A DNA stretch of 64,000 nt, taken from the NCBI GenBank assembly GCA_016711705.1, contig JADJSK010000013.1, positions 265,001 to 329,000 on the forward strand. The letters run 5' to 3'. Shown piece after piece: positions 56,529-63,950 of the stretch. A program made the translations under genes and the position numbers. The notes under the pieces are model-generated. The model saw only the letters and a list, made by a program, of their open reading frames with translations, had not been told where the DNA came from and searched no databases. Position 1 is the first letter of the stretch. Every line of letters begins with the position of its first letter. This DNA is from Candidatus Brachybacter algidus. GTDB taxonomy: Bacteria; Bacteroidota; Bacteroidia; Chitinophagales; Saprospiraceae.

Positions 56529-57830
56529 ATGAGATATATTTTAATAATAATAATAGTTTTGACAGGTCAATTAATTGCTGCACAAAGCTATAAATCCTAT
56601 TTCACTGGCAATAACGCTGACAAAGAAACTCAACCTTCAGGAGGAGTGTGCATGATGGGTGGATCTTCTGAAGATGACAATGCCATGAAGTGGTTTTTAT
56701 CCAGAGCAAATGGTGGAGATGTACTTGTATTGAGAGCAAGTGGTTCTGATGGGTATAATAAATACATGTATTCAGATCTTGGAATAACAGTCAATTCTGT
56801 AGAGACAATCGTCTGTCTCAATAGCGCATCTGCGCAAGAATCTTACATTCAGGAAAAAATAAAAAACGCTGAGGCCATCTGGTTTGCTGGCGGAGATCAA
56901 TATGATTACATCAGTTACTGGCAACATACGGCCATTGATAGTCTTATTCGCCAGGGAATCAAGGAAAGAGGAGTTGTCGTCGGTGGTACCAGTGCCGGAA
57001 TGGCCATCATGGGTGGTTATATGTATTCCGGTCAGAAAGGCTCAGTTACTTCAGATGTGGCGCTCGGAAATCCATACAATAGTAAAGTCACCATTGAATC
57101 CGGTAGATTTTTAGAGAATAAATTTCTTGAGGAGGTAATTACTGATACACACTATGATAACCCTGACAGAAGAGGCCGACAAGTGACATTTCTTGCAAGA
57201 ATATTAGAAGATACGGGAGTAAGGGCTAAAGGTATTGCTTGCGATGAATATACAGCTGTTTGTGTCGACACCACTGGAATAGCGCGCGTATTTGGTGAGT
57301 ACCCGAGCAGTAATGACAATGCATATTTTATTCAATCAAATTGTGGATTATCTGAATATACACCCGAGACCTGTAAAACTAATTTACCACTAAACTGGAA
57401 TCGGAATAATAAAGCGATGTGGGTATACAAGATAAAAGGGACAAAACTTGGTGAAAACACCTTTGATCTTAACGTCTGGGCCACAGGACAAGGCGGTGTG
57501 TGGGAGGATTGGTATGTCAATAACGGGGCACTAGGAATGAAGGCGAGCGCTCAGGTGGATTGCAGTATTTTGGCGAATGAGGAGATAAATACTCCGAACA
57601 CCATAAATGTCTATCCGAATCCGGTGAAAGACGAATTAAATATCGAGTTAAATGGTCAGACAGTTTTAGGAGTCACGATCTTTAATTTGAGTGGCCACAT
57701 TATCTTAAATAATCAAAACAATAGACAGGGAAAAGTTAGAATAGATTTATCTGAACTTAAGCCCGGAGCATACGTATTACAAATTCTTGGATCCTCTGGT
57801 TTGCATACTGATAAATTGATCAAGTTGTAA
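56529..57830 (+). CDS. Secreted cyanophycinase-like S51 peptidase with T9SS sorting domain
   Basis: A 433-residue secreted protein: signal peptide MRYILIIIIVLTGQLIAAQ, then an S51-type domain (about 35-330) with GGVCMMGGSSEDD, AIWFAGGDQYDY and the nucleophile Ser155 in VGGTSAGMAIMGG, as in cyanophycinase and dipeptidase E. A His typical of the site lies in ITDTHYDNPDRRGR. The final 75 residues are a type A sorting domain (INVYPNPVKDELNIEL). Cyanophycinases cleave beta-Asp-Arg polymers; here the substrate could instead be another isopeptide. Single gene. Confidence 0.88.
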   Translation: MRYILIIIIVLTGQLIAAQSYKSYFTGNNADKETQPSGGVCMMGGSSEDDNAMKWFLSRANGGDVLVLRASGSDGYNKYMYSDLGITVNSVETIVCLNSASAQESYIQEKIKNAEAIWFAGGDQYDYISYWQHTAIDSLIRQGIKERGVVVGGTSAGMAIMGGYMYSGQKGSVTSDVALGNPYNSKVTIESGRFLENKFLEEVITDTHYDNPDRRGRQVTFLARILEDTGVRAKGIACDEYTAVCVDTTGIARVFGEYPSSNDNAYFIQSNCGLSEYTPETCKTNLPLNWNRNNKAMWVYKIKGTKLGENTFDLNVWATGQGGVWEDWYVNNGALGMKASAQVDCSILANEEINTPNTINVYPNPVKDELNIELNGQTVLGVTIFNLSGHIILNNQNNRQGKVRIDLSELKPGAYVLQILGSSGLHTDKLIKL

Positions 57831-57923
57831 AAGTCTAATGGCCAGCCTTATTGTTGCTAGTGATTCTCTTTTTGCGGTCTTACAGATTTCTGACAGCTTT
57901 TACTACACACGCTCATGAAAAAA

Positions 57924-57993
57924 ATGTATAGAAAATGTAGCCTAAAACGCGAACGAAGACTGTCGTAATGTATTATTATTCAGCCTATTGTAA
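57924..57993 (+). pseudogene. Degenerate first copy of the repeat-encoded small peptide
   Basis: The matching position in unit 1 starts ATGTATAGAAAATG and ends in TTATTATTCAGCCTATTGTAA, aligned with the small frames of units 2-5. One inserted base and an in-frame stop break it. A different frame from ATG 57915 runs 17 codons to TAA 57966 and is not conserved. Confidence 0.5.
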
Positions 57994-57997
57994 ACTT

Positions 57998-58034
57998 AAC
58001 GGTTCGCAACGGTTAGGAACGGTTCCGAACGGTT
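57998..58034. promoter_or_regulatory. Four AACGGTT motifs at 10-bp spacing, unit 1
   Basis: AACGGTT starts at 57998, 58008, 58018 and 58028. The same array recurs at 58157, 58316, 58475 and 58634. One change (AACCGTT) marks the third motif in units 2 and 5, and another (AAAGGTT) the fourth in unit 4. The spacing equals about one helical turn. The arms GTTCG-C-AACGGTT and AACCGTT-C-CGAAC can also fold as a hairpin. A protein-binding array or an RNA structure are both possible. Confidence 0.5.
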
Positions 58035-58083
58035 AATGACACGTATTACTGAAAGCCAGTCATAGTAACCCTCTTGACAAAAA

Positions 58084-58152
58084 ATGCATAAAAAAGTAGC
58101 CAAAATCGTAAACGGCGACCGACCTATAATACTGTTATTCAGTCTATTGTGA
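58084..58152 (+). CDS. Repeat-encoded 22-residue peptide, copy 2
   Basis: A small frame with a basic N-terminus (MHKKVAK) and hydrophobic C-terminus (PIILLFSLL). The A-rich leader TTGACAAAAAATG fits Bacteroidota translation starts. Copies 2, 3 and 4 encode the identical peptide although their DNA differs, the mark of selection on protein sequence. Size and charge pattern recall membrane-active type I toxins such as Ibs or Ldr, which also occur in tandem repeats; no sequence relationship is claimed. Confidence 0.55.
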   Translation: MHKKVAKIVNGDRPIILLFSLL

Positions 58153-58242
58153 ACTTAACGGTTCGCAACGGTTGGGAACCGTTCCGAACGGTTAATAACA
58201 TTCACTTCTGAAAGCCAGTACTAGTAACTCTCTTGACAAAAA

Positions 58243-58311
58243 ATGCATAAAAAAGTAGCTAAAATTGTAAACGGCGACCGACCTATAATACTGTTATTCA
58301 GTCTATTGTGA
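58243..58311 (+). CDS. Repeat-encoded 22-residue peptide, copy 3
   Basis: Identical in protein to copy 2, with two silent differences (GCC to GCT for Ala, ATC to ATT for Ile). It begins 159 bp after copy 2 and ends in TGA. Upstream TTGACAAA and the downstream AACGGTT array are the same as in the other units. Confidence 0.55.
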   Translation: MHKKVAKIVNGDRPIILLFSLL

Positions 58312-58401
58312 ACTTAACGGTTCGCAACGGTTGGGAACGGTTCCGAACGGTTAATGACGTTCACTTCTGAAAGCAAGTCCTAGTAAATCTTTTGACAAAA
58401 A

Positions 58402-58470
58402 ATGCATAAAAAAGTGGCCAAAATTGTGAACGGAGACCGCCCTATAATATTGTTATTCAGTCTATTGTGA
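58402..58470 (+). CDS. Repeat-encoded 22-residue peptide, copy 4
   Basis: Identical in protein to copies 2 and 3, with six silent differences from copy 2: two GTA to GTG (Val), ATC to ATT (Ile), GGC to GGA (Gly), CGA to CGC (Arg), and CTG to TTG (Leu). No replacement change is seen. Ends in TGA. Confidence 0.55.
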   Translation: MHKKVAKIVNGDRPIILLFSLL

Positions 58471-58560
58471 ACTTAACGGTTCGCAACGGTTGGGAACGGT
58501 TCCGAAAGGTTAATGACATGTACTTATGAAAGCAAGTCCTAGTAAATCTCTTGACAAAAA

Positions 58561-58629
58561 ATGCATAAAAAAGTGGCCAAAATTGTGAACGATGACCGCC
58601 CTATAATATTGTTATTCAGTCTATTGTAA
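58561..58629 (+). CDS. Repeat-encoded 22-residue peptide, copy 5
   Basis: It differs from copy 4 by one residue (Gly11 to Asp, GGA to GAT) and by its stop (TAA in place of TGA). The basic N-terminus and the hydrophobic C-terminus are kept. Confidence 0.5.
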   Translation: MHKKVAKIVNDDRPIILLFSLL

Positions 58630-58823
58630 ACTTAACGGTTCGCAACGGTTGGGAACCGTTCTGAACGGTTAAGTATTGATCATATTCCAAACAACATTTA
58701 GCTATGATTCCTTTGCAAATAGTATGACGATTTACATTTAATCCAAAACATTGATTTCAACAAATAAAATTTATTGCCGACCTTGCGTCGACATTTAACT
58801 GAAGAAATTATATAATACCTCCA

Positions 58824-59213
58824 ATGGATCTCGAACAACGCAAACAAAATTCCGAAACACGCATCTTTAAAGCTGTATTTCCGAATACCACCAATCATTA
58901 CGATACCTTGTTTGGAGGCACTGCCATGCAACTCATGGACGAAGTGGCCTTCATCGCTGCCACCAGATTCAGCAGGCAGAGGATGGTCACGGTCAGTAGC
59001 GATCGCATAGATTTTAAAAAACCGATTCCGGCAGGCAATATCGTCGAACTAATTGGTCGCGTGACTTACATCGGCAATACAAGTGTCAAAGTGAAGGTGG
59101 AGATATTCATCGAACAAATGTATTCAGAACACAGAGAGAAAGCAATCTCAGGTGAATTTACATTTGTGGCCATTGATGAGCATAAAAATCCAATTTCTAT
59201 TTTGAATAATTAA
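58824..59213 (+). CDS. Acyl-CoA thioesterase (hotdog fold, YciA-like)
   Basis: A 129-residue single hotdog-domain thioesterase hydrolysing acyl-CoA esters. ETRIFKAVFPNTTNHYDTLF and GGTAMQLMDEVAFIAATRFS carry the family's Asn and Asp catalytic positions, and VTVSSDRIDFKKPIPAGNIV is the core strand. Length is normal. It follows the 159-bp repeat array with its own leader of about 150 bp. Confidence 0.92.
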   Translation: MDLEQRKQNSETRIFKAVFPNTTNHYDTLFGGTAMQLMDEVAFIAATRFSRQRMVTVSSDRIDFKKPIPAGNIVELIGRVTYIGNTSVKVKVEIFIEQMYSEHREKAISGEFTFVAIDEHKNPISILNN

Positions 59214-59288
59214 ATTAGTTTGCTGTATTTTATGTATTTTCAATATGTTGTGCGCTCACTGCTACAATAATTTGGATAAAGAACTAAA

Positions 59289-59747
59289 ATGAAAAGAATA
59301 ATTTATATAATTGCTATCAATACAATTGGATTGTGTTCCACTTTTTCTCAAAATATTGATTCTTTTAAATGGTTGGAAGGTAGTTGGAAAATTGAAACAG
59401 GAACTGGCACTAATCTTGAAACATGGAAGATTAAAAACGACAGTACCTTATCGGCACAAAGTATCTTTGTCTATGGCAAAGATACAGTTCCACAGGAGAA
59501 AATCGAATTGAAGTATCGTAATGAAAATTGGTATTACCACCCTGTTCTTGATGGTCAAGATGAAACTAACTCAGTCCAGTTCAAAGTAATTTTAGTGAAG
59601 GGAACAGAGTTTATAAGTGAAAATCCGGACCACGATTTTCCGCAAAGAATTTCCTACAGAAGAATTAAGGACCAAATTTTTGCAAGTATTGAAGGAAAGA
59701 ATGATGGAAAATATATGAAGCAAAATTTCGACTTCAAGAGGAATTAA
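59289..59747 (+). CDS. DUF6265-like exported protein
   Basis: A 152-residue protein with a signal peptide (MKRIIYIIAINTIGLCSTFS) and a small lipocalin-like body: FKWLEGSWKIETGTGTNLET near 25, then ENPDHDFPQRISYRRI, typical of DUF6265 proteins. Function unknown. Confidence 0.8.
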   Translation: MKRIIYIIAINTIGLCSTFSQNIDSFKWLEGSWKIETGTGTNLETWKIKNDSTLSAQSIFVYGKDTVPQEKIELKYRNENWYYHPVLDGQDETNSVQFKVILVKGTEFISENPDHDFPQRISYRRIKDQIFASIEGKNDGKYMKQNFDFKRN

Positions 59748-59817
59748 CGTTTTCACTTCATGATTTTTATCTCATTTTGACCCTAGTATTATGAAATTGT
59801 TCAATTGTTAGTTGTGA

Positions 59818-59858
59818 CTTAAAAAAGCCACCAGGAGTTGCTTAGACTCCCGGCAACC
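59818..59858 (-). terminator. Rho-independent terminator reading leftwards
   Basis: On the minus strand CCGGGAGT pairs with ACTCCTGG, followed by TGGCTTTTTT. In window coordinates the arms are 59831-59838 and 59846-59853, with the A-run at 59819-59826. It ends a leftward transcript; the nearest leftward gene is ssb, over 600 bp away. Confidence 0.65.
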
Positions 59859-60087
59859 AAAGTAAGGTTGATGCTAATTTAATATCTTTATAATCAAGTG
59901 AGAATTTCTAATACCCTTTTCAAAAAGGCCCCTTATGTGAACTAAAATGTAAATCAATTCAGAATTATACGGCTCATTAATGGTCAAATAAATAATTCTG
60001 TTTCACATTATTTGTTCTAAATTCCATGAATGTGAATTCAAGTATGTAACACAACAATGCATATGACTTTGAGAAATGAAATACTTA

Positions 60088-60204
60088 ATGAAAGTGGAGC
60101 TTGAAATAAAAAATTGCAATCAAGGAGATGCATCTGCCAAAGATGGCGAATTATTTCTAAAGATAAATAAAATTAATTTTACTCATGGATATATTTTTGA
60201 TTAA
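60088..60204 (+). CDS. Possible 38-residue small protein
   Basis: A short frame starting MKVELEIKNCNQGDASAKD and ending GYIFD, in an otherwise empty 730-bp gap (59748-60478) bounded by hairpins. It has no signal peptide or known motif. A weak candidate based on position before a terminator; it could equally be chance. Confidence 0.2.
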   Translation: MKVELEIKNCNQGDASAKDGELFLKINKINFTHGYIFD

Positions 60205-60297
60205 GTTCATTGATATAAATGATCTTGTGATTTTTTAGGAATTTTCAAGTAAGAAACATTTGGTAAGAATCTGAGAGTTGGAATAAATACAATAAAA

Positions 60298-60333
60298 GCA
60301 GTACCAAAGACGCTTCCCTGGCACTGCCTTTTT
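60298..60333. terminator. Strong hairpin with T-runs on both strands
   Basis: GCAGTACCA (60298-60306) pairs with TGGCACTGC (60319-60327) with one mismatch, then CTTTTT on the plus strand and TTTTATTG on the minus strand. It could end either ssb leftwards or a small rightward transcript. Confidence 0.6.
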
Positions 60334-60478
60334 AAAAATCCACCAATTTTTCTATTTAAATTGTTCTTAATTGTTAAAACTAACCTTGATTGTAAAGTGC
60401 CATATTTGAAAGTGCTTTTATAATTTGTAGCAAACTTCATATTTTGCACTAGTAAGCATTAATGTCGAAAACATCTTT

Positions 60479-60820
60479 CTACACCTTTTTCGAGCCCAGC
60501 ATCATAACTTCTGATACCAAGATCTCAGTGATGTAGCGCTTTTCGCCGTTCTTATCGGTATAATTTCGATTTACGATCTTACCTTCTACTGCGACTTCTT
60601 TTCCTTTGAAGATATATCTCTCAATGATGTCGGCTGTCTTACCCCATGCGACCAGATTATGCCAGGTAGCTTCATCGACCAATTCTCCGGATGAATTTTT
60701 ATATTTTTCGTTGGTCACTAATCTTAGATGGGCCACTTTTTTGCCACCATCAAGTGTTTTTACTTCCGGATCCAGACCGACGTTGCCGATCAATTGTACT
60801 TTGTTTTTTAGTGCATTCAT
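60479..60820 (-). CDS. ssb: Single-stranded DNA-binding protein, short form
   Basis: A 113-residue OB-fold protein: MNALKNKVQLIGNVGLDPEV, ATWHNLVAWGKTADIIERYI and KGKEVAVEGKIVNRNYTDKN match SSB. It ends after SEVMMLGSKKV and so lacks the Gly/Pro-rich linker and acidic DDDIPF-type tip with which main SSBs recruit partners. It may be a secondary SSB for a specific process. Single gene. Confidence 0.9.
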   Translation of the reverse strand: MNALKNKVQLIGNVGLDPEVKTLDGGKKVAHLRLVTNEKYKNSSGELVDEATWHNLVAWGKTADIIERYIFKGKEVAVEGKIVNRNYTDKNGEKRYITEILVSEVMMLGSKKV

Positions 60821-61167
60821 GTTGTGAATAATTTAAAGGTTTAAAATTCTGGCTACAAGCCGTTTATTATTAAAAAATTAGAAATTAGAAATTAGAATGA
60901 GTCTCCGAAAGTATACTTGCCTTACGAATCACCCGATCACCAATAAAAGGTAGAAGTTAGATTTTAGAAGGTAGATGGTTGTTTCGTAAAATATCCACAT
61001 CACTTATCACTTTATTACCCCATCACCCGATCGCCCAATCACCTGATCACTCTTTTCCAACTCTTAGCAAGAATGCTAATTAAATAAATCGTTTCCTCCT
61101 TTGAGAAATTGTTTCTTGCCATTTGACATTACAAAGATGAGGAAGCTGTCAAGACTTAATCGGTAGT

Positions 61168-61210
61168 TAAACGTTTGTAGTCGGAAGTAAACGTTTGTAA
61201 GCGTTTGTAC
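61168..61210. promoter_or_regulatory. AAACGTTT repeats (candidate operator)
   Basis: TAAACGTTTGTA occurs at 61168-61179 and 61188-61199, 20 bp apart, with a half site GCGTTTGTAC at 61201-61210. AAACGTTT is itself palindromic. They lie in the divergent gap between ssb and the aldolase-like gene; the rest of 60821-61335 shows only degenerate A/T/G repeats (TTAGAAATTAGAAATTAGAA near 60876). Confidence 0.4.
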
Positions 61211-61335
61211 ACGGAAAGGATTGGAATTTTTATTTATTAATTGTTAATTATTATTTGGGGAATTCGTTGATACCATTGACTATTGTGGAATTTAGTAAAT
61301 TTTTTCAGAACTTTACTTGATTTCGGAAACTAGAA

Positions 61336-61343
61336 TAACTTTG
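61336..61343 (+). promoter_or_regulatory. -7 box for the aldolase-like gene
   Basis: TAACTTTG matches TAnnTTTG, with TTG at 61317-61319 (16-bp spacer). It ends 81 bp before the start codon. Confidence 0.5.
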
Positions 61344-61424
61344 AAAAAAAATTAAATGTTTCGTAGATTATTTACTTTTATAGGATCACTTTAAGTATTA
61401 ATTGAAATTAAAAAATAAAGCATT

Positions 61425-62591
61425 ATGTCAGTTTTCGACCGCCGTTCCTTCCTAAAAACTTCAGGTGCCGGAATTATTCCGGCCTTTATTCCATTTCATG
61501 GTTTATTTCATGGACACCTTACACCAGGCGATAATAATACACGAACCGTAAAATTCTTCGGAGATGGTGAGATGTTCGAACCGGCAGAATATTTACAAGA
61601 GTTACAAAATGCGAATGCAAAATCAATCATCGTCAAAGACAGATATGGCACCGGTGGGGCAGTTGAACAACTTGAGAAGAAATTCGCAGAACTAACGGGC
61701 AAAGAAAAGGCGATCTGCTTCCCAAGTGGAACCATGGCAAATGAATTGGCGATAGATGTATTGTGTGGTGATAAGACGAAGGCATTTGTACCTGAAAACA
61801 GTCATATTTATCGAGATGAGGCAGATTCAGCACAACAAATATTCGGAAACAGGTTGATGCCATTGGGTGAAGGACACCACTTTTTCACACTTGAACATTT
61901 GAAAGATGCAATTTCAAAAATAGACAAAGACGAAGCTTTTAAAACAGGTGCAGGAGTCTTGACGATAGAAAATCCTGTGAGAAGAGCTGATGGACGCGCC
62001 GTACCACTGGAAGAAATAAAAAAAATAAGCGAATATTGCAAAAGTAAGCAAATCAAAATGCACCTGGATGGAGCGCGGATATTTATTGCTTCCGCATGGA
62101 CAGGAGTTCCGGTAAAGGAATATGCATCATATTTTGATACCGTTTACGTCTCATTGTATAAATATTTTGGTGCTTCAGGCGGTGCAGTTCTCTGTGGCAG
62201 TGCCGAAGTGATTGACAAAATGGCACTTTTGATCAAAGTTCATGGAGGAACGATCTATAGCAACTGGCTGAATGCAGCAATGGCCATTCATAGACTGGAT
62301 GGATTCGAAGAAAGACAAAAAGAAGTTATCGTTCGTTCAAAAGAACTGATTCTAGGACTGAATAATATCAATGGGCTGCAAATGTCAATGTTGGATAATG
62401 GAACTAATATTCACTTGCTTAAGTTGCCCAAATCAATTGATGGAGCTAAATTTCAAGATAAACTCTTGAAAGAATTTAATATTAAAATAGGTCGTCCCGA
62501 TGAACAGAATGAATTAAAAATGACTATGAATGAAACACTTTTGTATATGGATGTGAAAGATATTGTGGATGTATTTAGAAAATTTATTTAA
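61425..62591 (+). CDS. Threonine aldolase-like PLP enzyme with Tat signal
   Basis: A 388-residue fold-type I PLP enzyme of the low-specificity threonine aldolase/beta-eliminating lyase group. Key residues: ICFPSGTMANELAI (phosphate-binding turn), HLDGARIFIA (Asp that holds the pyridine ring), and Lys246 in SLYKYFGASGGAVL, the Schiff-base lysine. The N-terminus reads MSVFDRRSFLKTSGAGIIPA, a textbook twin-arginine signal with Arg6-Arg7 and a hydrophobic region. Export of a PLP enzyme by Tat is sensible because the cofactor must be inserted in the cytoplasm. Substrate uncertain. Confidence 0.87.
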   Translation: MSVFDRRSFLKTSGAGIIPAFIPFHGLFHGHLTPGDNNTRTVKFFGDGEMFEPAEYLQELQNANAKSIIVKDRYGTGGAVEQLEKKFAELTGKEKAICFPSGTMANELAIDVLCGDKTKAFVPENSHIYRDEADSAQQIFGNRLMPLGEGHHFFTLEHLKDAISKIDKDEAFKTGAGVLTIENPVRRADGRAVPLEEIKKISEYCKSKQIKMHLDGARIFIASAWTGVPVKEYASYFDTVYVSLYKYFGASGGAVLCGSAEVIDKMALLIKVHGGTIYSNWLNAAMAIHRLDGFEERQKEVIVRSKELILGLNNINGLQMSMLDNGTNIHLLKLPKSIDGAKFQDKLLKEFNIKIGRPDEQNELKMTMNETLLYMDVKDIVDVFRKFI

Positions 62592-62616
62592 CTAATAAAT
62601 CTTCCCTGAAGTCATA

Positions 62617-63162
62617 ATGAAAATATATGCTGAAACAGAAAGACTAGTTCTAAGAGCGTTTGTAGAAGAAGACGCAATTTCATTTTTTGAAATGGACTCA
62701 GATCCATTAGTCCACATTTATTTGGGAAATAATCCGATTACTACAATAGAACAAGCTGCGTCGACCATTGCCAATATCCGCAAGCAGTATGTCGATTTTG
62801 GAATAGGGAGATGGGCTGTTATTGAGAAATGTAGCGGTGCATTAATAGGTTGGTCCGATTTAAAGTTTATAGATTACAAAGATAATGAGCATATCAATTT
62901 TCATGATGTAGGATACCGTTTAATGCCAAAATACTGGGGCAAAGGATATGCAACAGAATCGGCTAAAGTTTCTATAAAATATGGCTTTGAGGCAATGAAT
63001 CTTGAGGAAATCATTGGCACTAACCACGTCGATAATCTTGCCTCCAGAAAAGCACTTGAAAAATGCGGCTTAAAATTTGTTGAAACCTTTGATTGGAAAG
63101 GAAATCAGTGTAATTGGTTTAAGATAACTAAAAGTGAGTATGAAGATGAGCATAACAAATAA
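62617..63162 (+). CDS. GNAT-family N-acetyltransferase
   Basis: A 181-residue acetyltransferase of the RimJ/RimL type: TERLVLRAFVEEDAISFFEM at the start, VGYRLMPKYWGKGYATESAK as the acetyl-CoA site, and NLASRKALEKCGLKFVETFD as the C-terminal motif. Substrate unknown. It starts 25 bp after the aldolase-like gene, so it may be co-transcribed. Confidence 0.9.
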   Translation: MKIYAETERLVLRAFVEEDAISFFEMDSDPLVHIYLGNNPITTIEQAASTIANIRKQYVDFGIGRWAVIEKCSGALIGWSDLKFIDYKDNEHINFHDVGYRLMPKYWGKGYATESAKVSIKYGFEAMNLEEIIGTNHVDNLASRKALEKCGLKFVETFDWKGNQCNWFKITKSEYEDEHNK

Positions 63163-63218
63163 CTATTTTTTTAGCAAATTAAATTCATATTAATTATCAA
63201 GGTAAATTACATTTAAAT

Positions 63219-63698
63219 ATGGGTAAAGAACATCATTTTAATCTCACTACGTTCTGGCAAGATACAGATGGTCAAGGAACAGCTAATGTTAGAAAATATT
63301 CCCGCAATCATACCGTTTCTATTAACGGCAAACCTGATCAGCATCTCACGACTGACAATGCTGCAGTGGGCGACAAATCAAAGCTCAATCCTGAAGACTT
63401 ACTCGTGACTGCCATTTCTTCCTGCCATATGTTATCCTATTTATATTTATGCTCCTTAGAAGGAATTGTAGTCCATAATTATATCGACCATGCATCCGGA
63501 ATTATGATTGAACAAAAAGAAGGCGGTGGCCAGTTTAAAGAAGTGACATTAAATCCTGAAGTAATTGTCACCGACGATTCGATGATTGAAAGGGCTATTG
63601 AACTCCACCATAAAGCCCATGAAATATGCTACATTGCTAATTCAGTTAATTTCGAGGTGAAGTGTATCCCTGTTTGCAAAATTATGCAAGTGCAATAA
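63219..63698 (+). CDS. OsmC-family protein
   Basis: A 159-residue OsmC/Ohr-fold protein, expected to reduce organic hydroperoxides. The two reactive cysteines are visible: the first in ISSCHMLSYLYLCSLEGI (about residue 69) and the second in AHEICYIANSVNFEVKC (about 139). NPEDLLVTAISSCHML is the family signature. Single gene. Confidence 0.9.
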   Translation: MGKEHHFNLTTFWQDTDGQGTANVRKYSRNHTVSINGKPDQHLTTDNAAVGDKSKLNPEDLLVTAISSCHMLSYLYLCSLEGIVVHNYIDHASGIMIEQKEGGGQFKEVTLNPEVIVTDDSMIERAIELHHKAHEICYIANSVNFEVKCIPVCKIMQVQ

Positions 63699-63710
63699 AA
63701 ATCTGTGTAA

Positions 63711-63902
63711 TCAGTGTAATCGATACAATCCGTGATTCAGACAAAAAGTAAGGTTCACGCAAAGGGGAAGAAAGAAGCGCGAAGACAATGACATTATGAT
63801 GAAAAGTAGAACGCAGATTTTTAAGATTGTCATGGTCCGGATATGATTTTTATAGCCTCTGCGTCCTTTGCGTGTCTTCACTTAGCGCCTTTGCGTGAAC
63901 CT
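63711..63902. repeat. Hairpin repeat unit, first copy
   Basis: It begins TCAGTGTAATCGATACAATC and CGTGATTCAGACAAAAAGTA to 63760. AGGTTCACGCAAAGG (63751-63765) is perfectly complementary to CCTTTGCGTGAACCT (63888-63902). The 50-bp start recurs at 63951. Confidence 0.8.
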
Positions 63903-63950
63903 AAAATCGAGCTAAATATTGTTGAAAGATATTGATATTGGTCCGTGTCA

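Larger units (their letters stand above)
57914..58672. repeat. Array of five 159-bp tandem repeats
   Basis: The anchor GGTTCGCAAC occurs at 58001, 58160, 58319, 58478 and 58637, exactly 159 bp apart each time. Units 2-5 are very similar; unit 1 is diverged and carries a one-base indel. Each unit contains TTGACAAAAAATGCAT, a 22-codon open frame (degenerate in unit 1), TTAACGGTTCGCAACGG and further AACGGTT motifs, then TTAATGAC and a spacer. The flanks 57831-57913 and 58673-58823 hold no recognisable gene. This is not a CRISPR: there are no variable spacers and units are too long. Confidence 0.95.

Noticed and set aside
58074..58132. TTGACA and TATAAT in each repeat unit read as a sigma-70 promoter
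   Set aside because: They are about 45 bp apart, not 17, and TATAAT lies within the small coding frame. Bacteroidota use TTTG/TAnnTTTG instead.
57914..58672. CRISPR array
   Set aside because: Units are 159 bp, contiguous and nearly identical throughout, with no short repeat/variable spacer pattern and no cas genes.
60207..60449. 80-codon minus-strand frame before ssb
   Set aside because: It contains a strong terminator hairpin and shows no signal peptide, domain or conserved pattern.
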